DNA of 64,000 bases, taken from assembly GCF_000237085.1 (NCBI RefSeq), contig NC_016627.1:3348118-3412117 (forward strand), given 5' to 3'. Position 1 is the first letter of the stretch. Every line of letters starts with the position of its first letter. The notes beneath the pieces are model-generated. The model was not told the origin of the DNA and did no database searches. It was given only the letters and a program-made list of their open reading frames with translations. This DNA comes from Acetivibrio clariflavus DSM 19732 (GTDB lineage: Bacteria > Bacillota > Clostridia > Acetivibrionales > Acetivibrionaceae). The position numbers and the translations under genes are program-made. Of this stretch, positions 1-8,730 are shown piece by piece.

Positions 1-187
1 TGATATTGCCATCTATATCTAAAACCGGCACTCCTCTTTGTCCCGACTTTCGAATCATCTCTGCTGCTGCATTAAGGTCCTTTGATACATCTATATCCTC
101 AAAATCCACATTTTTCGATTTCAAATATTCCTTTGCCTTGGTACACCAAGGACATGTAGGTGTCGAATATACTTTTACCGTCATCAT
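1..187 (-). CDS. Glutaredoxin-like thiol-disulfide protein (3' end cut by window edge)
   Basis: The first 62 residues of a small thioredoxin-fold protein are visible; the rest lies left of position 1. It begins MMTVKVYSTPTCPWCTKAKEYL and carries a CPWC redox motif at residues 12-15. Further on is the TP-to-VPVLDIDG segment expected of glutaredoxin/NrdH-like proteins, with the cis-proline region at GVPVL. Such proteins reduce disulfides in the cytoplasm; the partner is unknown here. A strong AGGAGGT ribosome binding site (192-198) precedes two adjacent in-frame ATGs (187 and 184). Length and context suggest a YruB/NrdH-type stand-alone glutaredoxin. The redox fold is well supported, the exact subfamily less so. 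Confidence 0.8.
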   Translation of the reverse strand, partial: MMTVKVYSTPTCPWCTKAKEYLKSKNVDFEDIDVSKDLNAAAEMIRKSGQRGVPVLDIDGNI

Positions 188-380
188 TATTACCTCCTGA
201 TAAATAATATTATAATTTTATATTATATATTATATTCTACATTATATATACCCTCTACAGGTATAGACAAACAAAATTTTCATTATAAATTTTGTATTTT
301 TTATTATTTTAATCCAAATTAAAACCAATAACAACAATAACAGTTTAAAAATAAAAAAATTTTATTATATTTTCATATCG

Positions 381-524
381 TCATTTTACTATTTTCTTAT
401 GAACATTAGCAGTATATAGCGGTTTGTTTACATTATTGATATTATAAGCGGAATATTGGGCAATTATCTTTTTTTCTGCCTCAGTAAGCTTTATCGCCCT
501 TTTTGTTTGCATTATTTTTTCCAA
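381..524 (-). CDS. Small basic hypothetical protein (47 aa)
   Basis: A short reading frame runs from a TTG at 524 (or an ATG at 512, M-Q-T-K-R-A-I-K-L-T) to TGA at 381-383. The predicted product is about 43-47 residues, rich in Lys, Asn and Tyr, with no cysteine and no membrane segment. A purine-rich AAGGGGG lies about 9 nt upstream of the TTG, which makes the TTG start attractive. It fills an otherwise empty spacer between the carbohydrate-binding gene and the glutaredoxin gene and could be co-transcribed with them. I do not recognise the family. It could be a chance ORF, although the codon use looks gene-like. Confidence 0.4.
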   Translation of the reverse strand: MEKIMQTKRAIKLTEAEKKIIAQYSAYNINNVNKPLYTANVHKKIVK

Positions 525-572
525 TTAATTTGGCCCCCTTTTTTTCGGTATATAATTCACTGGCCTTTAATA

Positions 573-1100
573 CTATTTTTTTGCTGCTTTGCTCTTCTTT
601 GACGTTGTTGTCTTTTCAGCTGCCGATGATTTTTTAGCTGTTGATTTTGTCGTACTCTTAGCTGATGCGGTTTTAGTTTTTGCAGTCTTTGTTTCCGCCT
701 TTTCCTTTACTTCTTCCGATTTTGCCGTACTGGACTTGGCTTTGGCAGAAGTTTTCTTTGTTTTTGAAGCACTTGACTTTGAAGACTTTGTTGATACATT
801 AAAGGAATAGTTCTGGTATGAATTGTTGTCCCAGTTATCTATACTATCCTTAAACGCAATATTCAGTTTATCGGGATGGTTTACTTTAATTGTTGCTCTG
901 AATACATCTGCTACCTTTTCCATAGGGATAAACTCTTTATGTTCCCAATTGTCTCCATAGCCTATATGGGCATATACAGAATCTGCACCGCTTTTTGCAA
1001 GCAAACCGCTATAAAAGAGTGTAACCTCATCCCCGACACTGATTGTAGATTTTGATAGTTCGACTCCGTTATCTGCATACAATTGCTTAGTCTTTGCCAA
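573..1100 (-). CDS. CBM25/53-like carbohydrate-binding protein with Lys/Ala-rich tail
   Basis: Residues 1-105 form one compact beta domain with aromatic spacing like starch-binding CBM25/CBM53 modules (VYAHIGYGDNWEHKEFIPM, then a FRATIKV strand and a final DNWDNNSYQNYSF strand). The last 70 residues are low-complexity and strongly basic (K, A, S, T with KSS, AKS and TAK units), resembling histone H1 tails. There is no signal peptide, so the protein should be cytoplasmic. A GTG at 1109 overlaps the ribosome binding site AGAGGTG, so I prefer the TTG at 1100, six bases after that site (product starts AKTKQLYADNG). Possible roles are binding of intracellular polysaccharide such as glycogen, or attachment to nucleic acid through the tail. 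Function is inferred from fold only. Confidence 0.6.
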   Translation of the reverse strand: MAKTKQLYADNGVELSKSTISVGDEVTLFYSGLLAKSGADSVYAHIGYGDNWEHKEFIPMEKVADVFRATIKVNHPDKLNIAFKDSIDNWDNNSYQNYSFNVSTKSSKSSASKTKKTSAKAKSSTAKSEEVKEKAETKTAKTKTASAKSTTKSTAKKSSAAEKTTTSKKSKAAKK

Positions 1101-1546
1101 AACAATCACCTCTTCGTTTTGATTTTAATAAGCTTGTTTTTTGTAATTAACTGCTCTATCTCAAAAGTATTTCCATTCTCTTTCATATACAATTTTTATG
1201 ATTTTATGCCCAAAAACAGTCCTCTCAAGGTTTGCTTTTCATGCAAAAAAATTACACAAAATAATCAAATTTGAATCATTCCTTATATTAATCGGATAAA
1301 TTGCCAAATTATTTAATAGCAAAATTTAAAATTTTACAAGAAATATTCACTGCAGTTTAATTAAAATACATTACCAATCGGCAAGCAATTTTAATATATA
1401 TTAATATATGTATATTCTTATTGTTTATACAAAAATAGTTTTTTATAAAATATAAAAATATATAAAAAAAGTCAAAAAGATTTAAATTGTATCTTCCTGA
1501 CTTTTAAGCATAAATATAAATATTTAAAGATTGTTTTCCGAAATAC
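1101..1546. other. AT-rich spacer
   Basis: No supported gene is visible in this 446-base stretch between the carbohydrate-binding gene and the methyltransferase gene. It is made of A/T runs and contains the terminator at 1462-1505. The promoter of the carbohydrate-binding gene should lie in its left part, but no clear -35/-10 pair stands out. Confidence 0.6.
1462..1505 (-). terminator. Rho-independent terminator of the methyltransferase operon
   Basis: On the minus strand AAAAGTCA and AAGAT arms pair with ATCTT and TGACTTTT (1467-1479 with 1491-1505), with a short internal mismatch. The hairpin is followed directly by a run of seven T. It lies about 40 bases after the stop of the gene ending at 1547. 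Confidence 0.75.
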
Positions 1547-2713
1547 TCAATATTGGAAAATAAGTTTTTCCAAAGTTGGATCAATATTTAATATTTTTTT
1601 CAATTCTTTATATTTATTCAGCATTGCCGGATTCGGCGGATTTGCTTTAACGGCTCTTATCATAAGGTTTTTGGGAGTGTCGATCGGTGAAACATATTCC
1701 ACAACCGATACTTTATAGCCCATAGCTTCCAATATGAGTGCTCTGATTCCGTCGGTAATTATATCTGCCATCCTCGCCTTTAAAATTCCATGCTTTATTA
1801 TTTGCTCAAAGGGTGGATATGAGTACTGGCTCAATATTTCCTGCTGGCAGCAAGGCACCACAACTACAGACTTTACATTATTGTTCACAGCAAAAGCTAT
1901 TGCCTGGTCTGTAGCAGTATTGCACGCATGCAGACTTATGACCAAATGTATATCCCTCTGAGCTCTGTAACTGTTTATATCGGTAAGTTTAAACTCCATA
2001 TTGTGGTAGCCAAGATTTGCTGCTATCTTTTTGGAAGCTTCTATAACTGTAGCTGAGTTATCAATTCCTATAAAGTGGCAGGGTCTTTTCAATACTTCCC
2101 TGATATAATAGTTCAGTACAAAAGTGAGATAGGACTTTCCGCATCCGCAATCCAAAACAGTTATCGATTCATGTTCCTTAAGAAGTTCTTTCAGCATATC
2201 ATCGATTAATTCGACAAAATGGTCAATCTGGTTATACTTGCGTATCATATCGTTTTTAATTTTACCGTTTGATGCCAAAATACCTATTTCTCTTAGTAAA
2301 TCATTGGCCTGGCCTACTTTTATATAATAGTCCCGGTTAGATATCTGAGGCATGTCGTTGTGATTGCTTAGAACTTCTTCAATCTTATTTTCATTGGTTT
2401 TCATTTTGACATTTCTGTCATCGGCTTCTATATATATAGTGGTTCCTCTTTCTTCATATGTAAGATATAAGCTGTCGTAGTTTTGGCAAAGTTTTGACAA
2501 TCTAAGGGCCAGCCAGTTTCTTTCAATGATTTCGGAGTTCCCGCTGTAGCTTAATTTCAACTTGTCACCAAAAAGTACTACACTTCCTGGAAACTCTTTA
2601 GTTCCCGACTTGAAAACCAGGTCAATTTTCTTAAAATATTCCCTGTTTTCTTCAATTCTGTTTTCAAGCCCTGTCAAAAACAATGTAAGCTTATTTAAAC
2701 TTTGCTTGTTCAT
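1547..2713 (-). CDS. Class I SAM-dependent methyltransferase (Methyltransf_32/METTL25-like)
   Basis: A 388-residue protein. The N-terminal 150 residues are unassigned, and the C-terminal half is a Rossmann methyltransferase: motif I at about 195 reads VLDCGCGKSYLTF, followed by an acidic strand end (FIGIDNS) and a SLHACNTATDQA motif. The CCQQE motif near residue 278 is typical of the METTL25/RRNAD1-like branch (PF13679), whose members are thought to act on RNA or ribosomal components. An ATG at 2713 follows GGGGAGACGAT. The gene lies 19 bases after a pseudouridine synthase and two genes after an rRNA methyltransferase, so an RNA-modification role is a reasonable guess. The substrate is unknown. 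Confidence 0.75.
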   Translation of the reverse strand: MNKQSLNKLTLFLTGLENRIEENREYFKKIDLVFKSGTKEFPGSVVLFGDKLKLSYSGNSEIIERNWLALRLSKLCQNYDSLYLTYEERGTTIYIEADDRNVKMKTNENKIEEVLSNHNDMPQISNRDYYIKVGQANDLLREIGILASNGKIKNDMIRKYNQIDHFVELIDDMLKELLKEHESITVLDCGCGKSYLTFVLNYYIREVLKRPCHFIGIDNSATVIEASKKIAANLGYHNMEFKLTDINSYRAQRDIHLVISLHACNTATDQAIAFAVNNNVKSVVVVPCCQQEILSQYSYPPFEQIIKHGILKARMADIITDGIRALILEAMGYKVSVVEYVSPIDTPKNLMIRAVKANPPNPAMLNKYKELKKILNIDPTLEKLIFQY

Positions 2714-2732
2714 ATCGTCTCCCCATTCTGTT

Positions 2733-3485
2733 TTAATTCAATTTGTCTGTATTTTTACCTTTTACTTCACTGATCAGATTTGAAAGCTCTTCCTCGGTCA
2801 ATTCACGGCATTCACCCGGAGCAAGTTCTTTGTCAAGCACCAGACTTCCCATGGCAATTCTCTTTAAAAACTTAACTTTCTTGCCGACAGCTTCAAACAT
2901 CCTTTTAATCTGATGGAACTTGCCTTCATATATTACCACATCAACGCTTGAATTAACACCACTGTCCAATATGTAAAGTTCGGCAGGAAGGGTTTTATAA
3001 CCATCATCCAAAGTTATTCCCTCTTCAAACTTTTTGACATCGTCCTGCGAAACTGACCCTTCTATAAAAGCAAAATATTTTTTTGGCACATGTTTTTTCG
3101 GTGATAAGAGCTCATGGGCCAGTTGGCCGTCATTAGTCAAAAGTAAAAGTCCCTCGGTATCTATATCAAGCCTTCCGACGGGAAACAGGTTAAAACACTT
3201 GTATTCATCCGGCAAAATATCAATTACAGTTTTGTGCCTGTTGTCAAAAGTAGCCGAAATCACTCCTGCCGGCTTATTCATCATAATATAGATAAACTGC
3301 CTGTATTTAAGCCTCTGGCCCGATATTTCTATCTGGCTTTTCTTTGGATCTATATGCATTCCGCTGTCATTTATTACTTGACCGTCAACTTTTACTTCTC
3401 CGTTCCTTATTAACTGTTTTATCTGTTTTCTTGTACCAAAACCCAAATTGGATAATATCTTGTCCACCCTTTGCGTCTCTCTCAT
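2733..3485 (-). CDS. rRNA pseudouridine synthase, RsuA/RluB family
   Basis: 250 residues with an N-terminal S4 RNA-binding domain (residues 5-60, with RVDKILSNLGFGTRKQIKQLI) and a catalytic domain. The family signature GRLDIDTEGLLLLTNDG at about 102-118 contains the catalytic Asp. A second conserved block, HQIKRMFEAVGKKV, lies near 190. These enzymes convert uridine to pseudouridine in 16S (RsuA) or 23S (RluB/E/F) rRNA; the family alone does not tell which site. An AAAGGTGG ribosome binding site precedes the ATG. The gene lies between two RNA methyltransferase-type genes with gaps of 19 and 25 bases, so the three probably form one operon. Confidence 0.9.
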   Translation of the reverse strand: MRETQRVDKILSNLGFGTRKQIKQLIRNGEVKVDGQVINDSGMHIDPKKSQIEISGQRLKYRQFIYIMMNKPAGVISATFDNRHKTVIDILPDEYKCFNLFPVGRLDIDTEGLLLLTNDGQLAHELLSPKKHVPKKYFAFIEGSVSQDDVKKFEEGITLDDGYKTLPAELYILDSGVNSSVDVVIYEGKFHQIKRMFEAVGKKVKFLKRIAMGSLVLDKELAPGECRELTEEELSNLISEVKGKNTDKLN

Positions 3486-3510
3486 ATCTTTACCACCTTT
3501 TATGCAAAAA

Positions 3511-4902
3511 TCAGCTCATTTTTCTCCATCCCTTGGGGTATAAATTTTTAAGCATATCCCCGGTTTGCTTTGCCCATCCTAAAGTAAAACCATCCACCAA
3601 AATGCCAATATAGCCTTTTTCTCCTTCTTTCAGCAGAGTTTCACCTTTCAGATATTTTATCACATCATCTGAGTTTGAATCCAAGTCAATCACATTTCTC
3701 AGGTCACTTTTTTGCAGCGATAAAATAAAGGAATGGGACGGTTCAAATCTCCCTTTCAGCGCTTCTCCTATGTACCTTCCAAACTTTGCAACCTTTATTC
3801 CTGACAGGTCGGGCAACTTGACCGGAAGCGAATAAAGATTGTTTCCTTTGACTATAAAATTATCCTGCAATTCCATGTTCAGATTGTGCTTTTCAAAATC
3901 CCTGTAACTTTCAAGCACTTCATTGTTACTTGAAATCATAGCCTTGTCAAAGTTTTTATAATCTTGAAAACTTCCGTCCTTTTTATGCAGCAGTGCCACA
4001 AAATGTCCTTCCCCCTTAACCTTGTGAGGCCACAACCTTGCTGTCTTTTTCAACTCAGGATTGTTATCCGCCCACCAGGGCCTGCCGTCGGCTATTCCGG
4101 CCGTCTTTGGCACTTCAACAAGTTCGTATTCACTATGTTTTTCCAAAAATTCTGCTATTATTTGTTCATTCTCCTCCGGGGAAAAAGTACAGGTTGAATA
4201 CACCAAATAACCTCCCGGCTTTAACATTTCATGGGCATAGCTTAGAATATCCCTCTGCATGCCGGAACACAAATCACATTTGAACTTTTCCCAACTTTTT
4301 GCTGCATCCTCGTCTTTTCGAAACATTCCTTCACCGGAGCAGGGTGCATCAACCAAAATCTTGTCAAAGAAGCTTCCAAACTTCCGGGACAGATTTTGTG
4401 GAGAATCATTTGTAACTATAGCGTTGCTGACTCCGCAAAGTTCTATATTTTTAACAAGGGCCTTAACCCTTTCGGAATTAATATCGTTTGCCACCAGCAG
4501 CCCTTTGCCTTTCATTGCGGCAGCCATTTGAACGGTTTTGCCTCCGGGCGCCGCACAAAGATCCAAAACGTTCTCACCGGGTTTTGCATCAATTATGGCT
4601 CCGGGCAGCATTGCACTAGGTTCTTGTATATAATAAAGCCCAGCATAATAGTACGGGTGTTTTCCGGGATTTTCTCCTTCCCTGTAGTAAAAGCCGTCAT
4701 TTGTCCAGGCAATGGGTTCAAGTTCAAAGGGTGATATCTTTAAAAAGTCTTCAACACTCACCTTAAGAGAATTAACTCTAAGCCCGTAATATCTTGGCAA
4801 TTCATAAGACTTAACAAACTCTTCATACTCGTCCTGTAAAAGCTTTTTCATTTTATCCAAAAATTCAGCGGGTAATTTCATACCTGTAAAGCTCCATTCC
4901 AA
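3511..4902 (-). CDS. rsmF: RsmF/RsmB-family 16S rRNA (cytosine-C5) methyltransferase
   Basis: 463 residues. The Sun/NOP2 methyltransferase core spans about 20-310: the SAM site is VLDLCAAPGGKTVQMA and the catalytic motif is DAPCSGEGMFRKD, followed by the second conserved cysteine in YSTCTFSPEENE. The last 130 residues contain the RsmF-type C-terminal extension with a PUA-like fold (KFGRYIGEALKGRFEPSHSF). The enzyme makes 5-methylcytosine in 16S rRNA using a cysteine-linked intermediate. It is the first gene of the three-gene RNA-modification operon that ends at 1547. The family is certain; the precise target base is inferred. Confidence 0.88.
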   Translation of the reverse strand: MEWSFTGMKLPAEFLDKMKKLLQDEYEEFVKSYELPRYYGLRVNSLKVSVEDFLKISPFELEPIAWTNDGFYYREGENPGKHPYYYAGLYYIQEPSAMLPGAIIDAKPGENVLDLCAAPGGKTVQMAAAMKGKGLLVANDINSERVKALVKNIELCGVSNAIVTNDSPQNLSRKFGSFFDKILVDAPCSGEGMFRKDEDAAKSWEKFKCDLCSGMQRDILSYAHEMLKPGGYLVYSTCTFSPEENEQIIAEFLEKHSEYELVEVPKTAGIADGRPWWADNNPELKKTARLWPHKVKGEGHFVALLHKKDGSFQDYKNFDKAMISSNNEVLESYRDFEKHNLNMELQDNFIVKGNNLYSLPVKLPDLSGIKVAKFGRYIGEALKGRFEPSHSFILSLQKSDLRNVIDLDSNSDDVIKYLKGETLLKEGEKGYIGILVDGFTLGWAKQTGDMLKNLYPKGWRKMS

Positions 4903-5290
4903 TCTTTAATGATTTCTGTTTATTATAACATACCGCAGCTTACGCTTCAATCAAAGCAGTTATTTCGCTATGCAAATAATAACTTGCCGCCTCTGAAATC
5001 ACTATCTTCTCATATATTATGTAAACCAACACTATATATTTTTATCACAAGATATTAAAGACTCACATTGTAATATTATACCCTCAGCATCACCTGGTTT
5101 ATGTAATAATTCACATATTTTACCTGCAAACCTTTGTATATATAAGGTTTACAATAATTTTTATTTAATTTTAAAAAGGATTTTTAGGATTTATGTAGAA
5201 TAAAAATATTACTATAGAAAATATTTATATCCCATTATATAGCATATCTATAATCATAATTTGTTCTCATTAATTAACTGGAGGTAAAAT
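4903..5290. other. Divergent intergenic region (rsmF / chemoreceptor)
   Basis: A 388-base AT-rich region separates the divergent rsmF operon and chemoreceptor gene, so it should hold promoters for both. I looked for the c-di-GMP riboswitch core that often precedes chemoreceptor genes in Clostridia and did not find it. No ORF or clear promoter pair can be supported. Confidence 0.5.
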
Positions 5291-6535
5291 ATGAAAAAGT
5301 TTTTTTCTTTATCCAGAATTGCATTTATACTTCCGATTCTTGTCATGGTTATTTTTGCAGCAATCATTAAATTTCAAACCGGCAGCTGGATAGCAGTTGT
5401 ACTTCTATTGGTATCTTCATTATTATCCAGCATTATTTTAAATACTGTATCAATATTTAGTATAATAAATAATATAAAACAATTTGAAAACTCCATTAAT
5501 GCAATAAAACAGGGAGATTTTTCCCAAACGGTAGATGTTACCAAGAGTATAGGAGCTGAAGGCCTTGCTCGAGGTATTAATGATGTTATTACTGATATAA
5601 AGGCTCTGCTCCAGAACTTTCACAATCTCTCAAGCTCCATTCTCGAATCTTCCAAAACTGTTTCTGCAACAGCTGAGCAAGCTGCCAACGCTATGAACGA
5701 CATATCCAAAACCATGGATGAAATTGCAAGAGGTGCTTCGGATCAGGCACAACAGGCACAGCACGGTGTTGAAATGGTGGACAACTTAAGCGAACAAATT
5801 GATTTTGTATATGAAAGCTATAGCAGAATAACGGAGGAAACCAAAAAGATAAATGATTTAAACAATATCGGTCTTGATTCGGTAAGTATATTGCGTAAAA
5901 AGTCAAAAGAAAACAACGAAACTGCAGAAAAAATATTTGCGGTAATAGAAAAATTAACCAATACAACCAACGATATCGGTCTTTTCGTCGAATCCATCGA
6001 AAGCATAGCCGAACAGACAAATCTCTTAGCTTTAAATGCCGCTATCGAAGCTGCAAGAGCCGGCGAAGCCGGAAGAGGTTTTGCGGTAGTTGCAGAAGAA
6101 GTTAGAAAACTTGCAGACCAAAGCAGAAAGTCAACAGAAGAAATTAATTTACTTATGAAGAGCATACAGGAAGAATCCCAGTTGGCAATCGAATCGATGG
6201 AATTAATGAAAAAGATGTCTCAGGAACAAAACATCGCTGTTAACAAGACAGACAGCGCATTCAACGATATTGCAAACGCTATAACAAATATTGTAGGCAA
6301 AATCAATGAAGTTAATCAGGCTGTTTCCAAAATGCAGCAGGACAAAATTCAAGTTACTTCTGCAATAGAAAGTATTTCTTCCGTTTCGGAAGAAACTGCT
6401 GCTGCCAGCCAGGAAGTTGCAGCTACTACAGAACAAGAACTTCAGGCAATTTCGGAAATGCAAAAAGCTATCAATAATCTTGTTGACTTGGTAAATATAC
6501 TCAACAGCAAACTGAACAGCTATTCCATTCGATAA
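5291..6535 (+). CDS. Methyl-accepting chemotaxis protein without extracytoplasmic sensor domain
   Basis: 414 residues. Two membrane segments (about 8-27 and 33-58) are separated by only a few residues, so there is no ligand-binding domain outside the cell. A HAMP-like linker (about 60-110) leads into the coiled-coil signalling domain. The hairpin tip that contacts CheA/CheW is canonical, near 240-285 ([19 protein letters not shown], then [15 protein letters not shown]). The C-terminal helix has [15 protein letters not shown] methylation-type repeats. The start ATG follows GGAGGTAAAAT. Such short receptors may sense membrane or cytoplasmic signals. The gene stands alone and is followed by a terminator. 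Confidence 0.92.
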   Translation: MKKFFSLSRIAFILPILVMVIFAAIIKFQTGSWIAVVLLLVSSLLSSIILNTVSIFSIINNIKQFENSINAIKQGDFSQTVDVTKSIGAEGLARGINDVITDIKALLQNFHNLSSSILESSKTVSATAEQAANAMNDISKTMDEIARGASDQAQQAQHGVEMVDNLSEQIDFVYESYSRITEETKKINDLNNIGLDSVSILRKKSKENNETAEKIFAVIEKLTNTTNDIGLFVESIESIAEQTNLLALNAAIEAARAGEAGRGFAVVAEEVRKLADQSRKSTEEINLLMKSIQEESQLAIESMELMKKMSQEQNIAVNKTDSAFNDIANAITNIVGKINEVNQAVSKMQQDKIQVTSAIESISSVSEETAAASQEVAATTEQELQAISEMQKAINNLVDLVNILNSKLNSYSIR

Positions 6536-6585
6536 AATTGGGTATAGAACAAAACTTTGATATATGATAAAAAATTTACATATGA

Positions 6586-6630
6586 AAAAGTTCCAGAAAC
6601 TTTTAAGTTTTTGGAACTTTTCGTTTTATT
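6586..6630 (+). terminator. Bidirectional terminator after the chemoreceptor gene
   Basis: Arms 6586-6600 and 6607-6621 pair over 15 bases with one wobble (AAAAGTTCCAGAAAC with GTTTTTGGAACTTTT). T-rich sequence flanks both sides, so it can serve the plus-strand chemoreceptor gene and the convergent minus-strand hydrolase gene. Confidence 0.8.
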
Positions 6631-6691
6631 CCTTTATTTTTCTTTTCCGACATTTTTAATTTAATTCTACGGCATTTTAAATTATCTGTCT

Positions 6692-7426
6692 TTAAACATC
6701 ATAGGTATTCAGCAACCCGGCAATCTCCACATTGGAAAAGTTCTCACGCGCTTCAGCAATGTGGTCAGATACATTATCCTCGGGCCAGAAATGTGTAAGC
6801 AAAAGTCTCTTTACATTAGCTTTTTGAGCAACAACACCGCATTCTTTCGCTGTCAAATGCGGAACATTGTCACTTTTCTTATCTTTCGAAAGCAACCCTG
6901 CATCAAGCATTAACAAGTCTGCGTCCTTTGCAAACTCAATAATTCCTTCATTCCATGAAGTATCTCCGGAAAATACAAATTTCTTACCTTGAGATACTAT
7001 TGACACAGCAAAGCTCATAACAGGATGCACCATTTCCTTAAACTCCATCCTCATATCCCCGAAGTTTAACACCAAATCAGCGGTTATAGGTTTTAAGTTA
7101 AACACTCCCGGAATATCTATCTGACTGTATTCATTTTGCGGCTGCGGCGGAGCATAAACATCTATAGGTTTGATTTCACTTCCTCTGTTCATCTTTATCT
7201 GCACTGCATAACGCAGGATCATCAAGTCAGACATATGGTCACTGTGTAGATGGCTTAAAATAATGGCATCGATTTTTTCGATGGGAATAAATTTCTGCAA
7301 ATTTGACAAAACTCCATTTCCGCAGTCTATCAAAATATTTTTATCTCCTTCTCTTACAAGATACCCGGAACAAGCTCCTCCCGCCGATGGAAACGGACCG
7401 TTGTTCCCAAGAATTGTAATTTTCAT
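6692..7426 (-). CDS. MBL-fold metal-dependent hydrolase (RNase Z/phosphodiesterase-like)
   Basis: About 244 residues of metallo-beta-lactamase fold. The metal motif HLHSDHMSD lies near residue 60, further metal ligands are in HPVMSFAV, the bridging Asp is in FSGDTSWNEG, and a final His is in LLTHFWPED. This pattern resembles the RNase Z-like / cyclic-nucleotide phosphodiesterase branch. A GTG at 7438 forms part of the AGAGGTG ribosome binding site, so the ATG at 7426 is the better start (MKITILGNNGP). It follows the ECF S-component gene by about 30 bases and is probably co-transcribed with it. The substrate cannot be read from the sequence. Confidence 0.82.
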   Translation of the reverse strand: MKITILGNNGPFPSAGGACSGYLVREGDKNILIDCGNGVLSNLQKFIPIEKIDAIILSHLHSDHMSDLMILRYAVQIKMNRGSEIKPIDVYAPPQPQNEYSQIDIPGVFNLKPITADLVLNFGDMRMEFKEMVHPVMSFAVSIVSQGKKFVFSGDTSWNEGIIEFAKDADLLMLDAGLLSKDKKSDNVPHLTAKECGVVAQKANVKRLLLTHFWPEDNVSDHIAEARENFSNVEIAGLLNTYDV

Positions 7427-7457
7427 ATTCCATTTCACCTCTCATCTGCTGGTCTAT

Positions 7458-8012
7458 TTAATTCAATATTTGTGTCACAGCCTTTATCCTTGAAAGGGAC
7501 GTAGACAAGCCATAGCCTATAATGGCGCTGATTCCTCCCTGAACCAAATTATACGGAAGTTCGGACAAAGCTTTTGCATAACCGTATTCAGTACTGAAAA
7601 GCCTTAATATGTATATTTCCGAAAAGAAATATCCTGCTACCATAACAATGCAACCCACAACAATTGCAAATATCCTTATTATCTCACTGTTTATTCTTTT
7701 TTTATCTCCTGCAGCATAAATTATATGGCCGATTATAAAACCTTCCAATCCTTTTACAACAAAGGTAATAGGTGCAAAGTACGGAACACCCAATAAAATA
7801 TCAGCCAAAGCCGAACCGAAAGCACCGGCAATAAAACCGCTCCTTCTTCCAAGCATGACAGCTGCAATAATTATCGCTGTATCTCCAATGTTAAAATATC
7901 CTAATGGACCGGGTATTTTTGTAAACATTGTCACCAATAAAACCAATGCTATCATTAGTCCGTTTAAAATAATCGTTTTTGTTTTCTTTGAGTTATTATT
8001 AACATTTTCCAA
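7458..8012 (-). CDS. ECF transporter S component (vitamin/precursor binding)
   Basis: About 184 residues with five or six hydrophobic segments. The pattern is that of energy-coupling-factor S components: a basic N-terminus, a helix IALVLLVTMFTKIPGPLG, then NIGDTAIIIAAVMLGRRSG and a loop GSALADILLGVPYF. These proteins bind a vitamin and dock on a shared EcfT-EcfAA' module, which is not in this window. The upstream GTG/ATG options lack a ribosome binding site. A TTG at 8012 lies six bases after AGGAGGG and is preferred. It sits directly downstream of the cobalamin genes, hinting at a related substrate, but the family also covers riboflavin, pantothenate and others. Confidence 0.8.
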   Translation of the reverse strand: MENVNNNSKKTKTIILNGLMIALVLLVTMFTKIPGPLGYFNIGDTAIIIAAVMLGRRSGFIAGAFGSALADILLGVPYFAPITFVVKGLEGFIIGHIIYAAGDKKRINSEIIRIFAIVVGCIVMVAGYFFSEIYILRLFSTEYGYAKALSELPYNLVQGGISAIIGYGLSTSLSRIKAVTQILN

Positions 8013-8117
8013 CCAAATCCCTCCTCTTAAAAATAATCCCGTATAAATCACATACAGTTATAAAATTATATATATTAAAAAAATAAATTATATATCTATT
8101 AAAATAATTTTACAGCA

Positions 8118-8708
8118 CTAGCCATTAAGCATTGTAAGCACGCTATAACCATCATTGATTTCTACTTTTGTAATACTGGCATTATTAACTCTGAAGCGCC
8201 ATGAATTTTCAATGCCCAAGCCTAAAAGATATGCCAATATAAACCTTATTGTGCCAAGGTGTGTCACCAGCATGACAACACCATCCTTATTACTCTTTAT
8301 CACCTCATCCACAAAAACTGCAGCCCTATCATAAGCTTCCTGGGCACTTTCGCCGTCTTTTATACGATATTTTATCCAGTCATTAATCCATTCATTGTAT
8401 TCTTCAGGATACCTTCGGGCCATTTCCTCATGGGTAAGGTCATCCCAAATTCCGAAGTTTCTTTCCTTTAATCCATCATCTGTTACAATGTCCAGATTAT
8501 AATTTTCATTGATTATTTTCGCCGTTTGAAGTGCCCTTTTTAAGGGGCTGGAATATATTTTGTCTACTTTAACTCCTTTTAAACGTTCTTTTAACAATTT
8601 AACCTGATCTATTCCATTTTCATTGAGTTCCATATCGGTCCATCCCAAATATGACCCTCTTATATTACTGTCAGTCTCTCCATGTCGTATAAGAATTAAT
8701 TCCAGCAT
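8118..8708 (-). CDS. cobC: Alpha-ribazole phosphatase (histidine phosphatase family)
   Basis: 196 residues of the phosphoglycerate-mutase-like fold. The catalytic histidine lies in LILIRHGETDSN (His-9), the SSPLKRALQTA arginine block is at about 54-64, and the second histidine is in LVTHLGTIRFIL. CobC removes the phosphate from alpha-ribazole-5'-phosphate or adenosylcobalamin-5'-phosphate in the last steps of vitamin B12 assembly. Neighbours cobS, cobU and cbiB in the same orientation, with gaps of 22-65 bases, strongly support this over a general phosphatase. The ATG follows GGGAGAGTTGCA. It is the last of the four cobalamin genes. Confidence 0.88.
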   Translation of the reverse strand: MLELILIRHGETDSNIRGSYLGWTDMELNENGIDQVKLLKERLKGVKVDKIYSSPLKRALQTAKIINENYNLDIVTDDGLKERNFGIWDDLTHEEMARRYPEEYNEWINDWIKYRIKDGESAQEAYDRAAVFVDEVIKSNKDGVVMLVTHLGTIRFILAYLLGLGIENSWRFRVNNASITKVEINDGYSVLTMLNG

Positions 8709-8730
8709 TGCAACTCTCCCGTATTCCGTA

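Noticed and set aside
4903-5290. Possible c-di-GMP riboswitch before the chemoreceptor gene
   Set aside because: The characteristic GCAAACC and GACGCAAAGCC blocks are not present.
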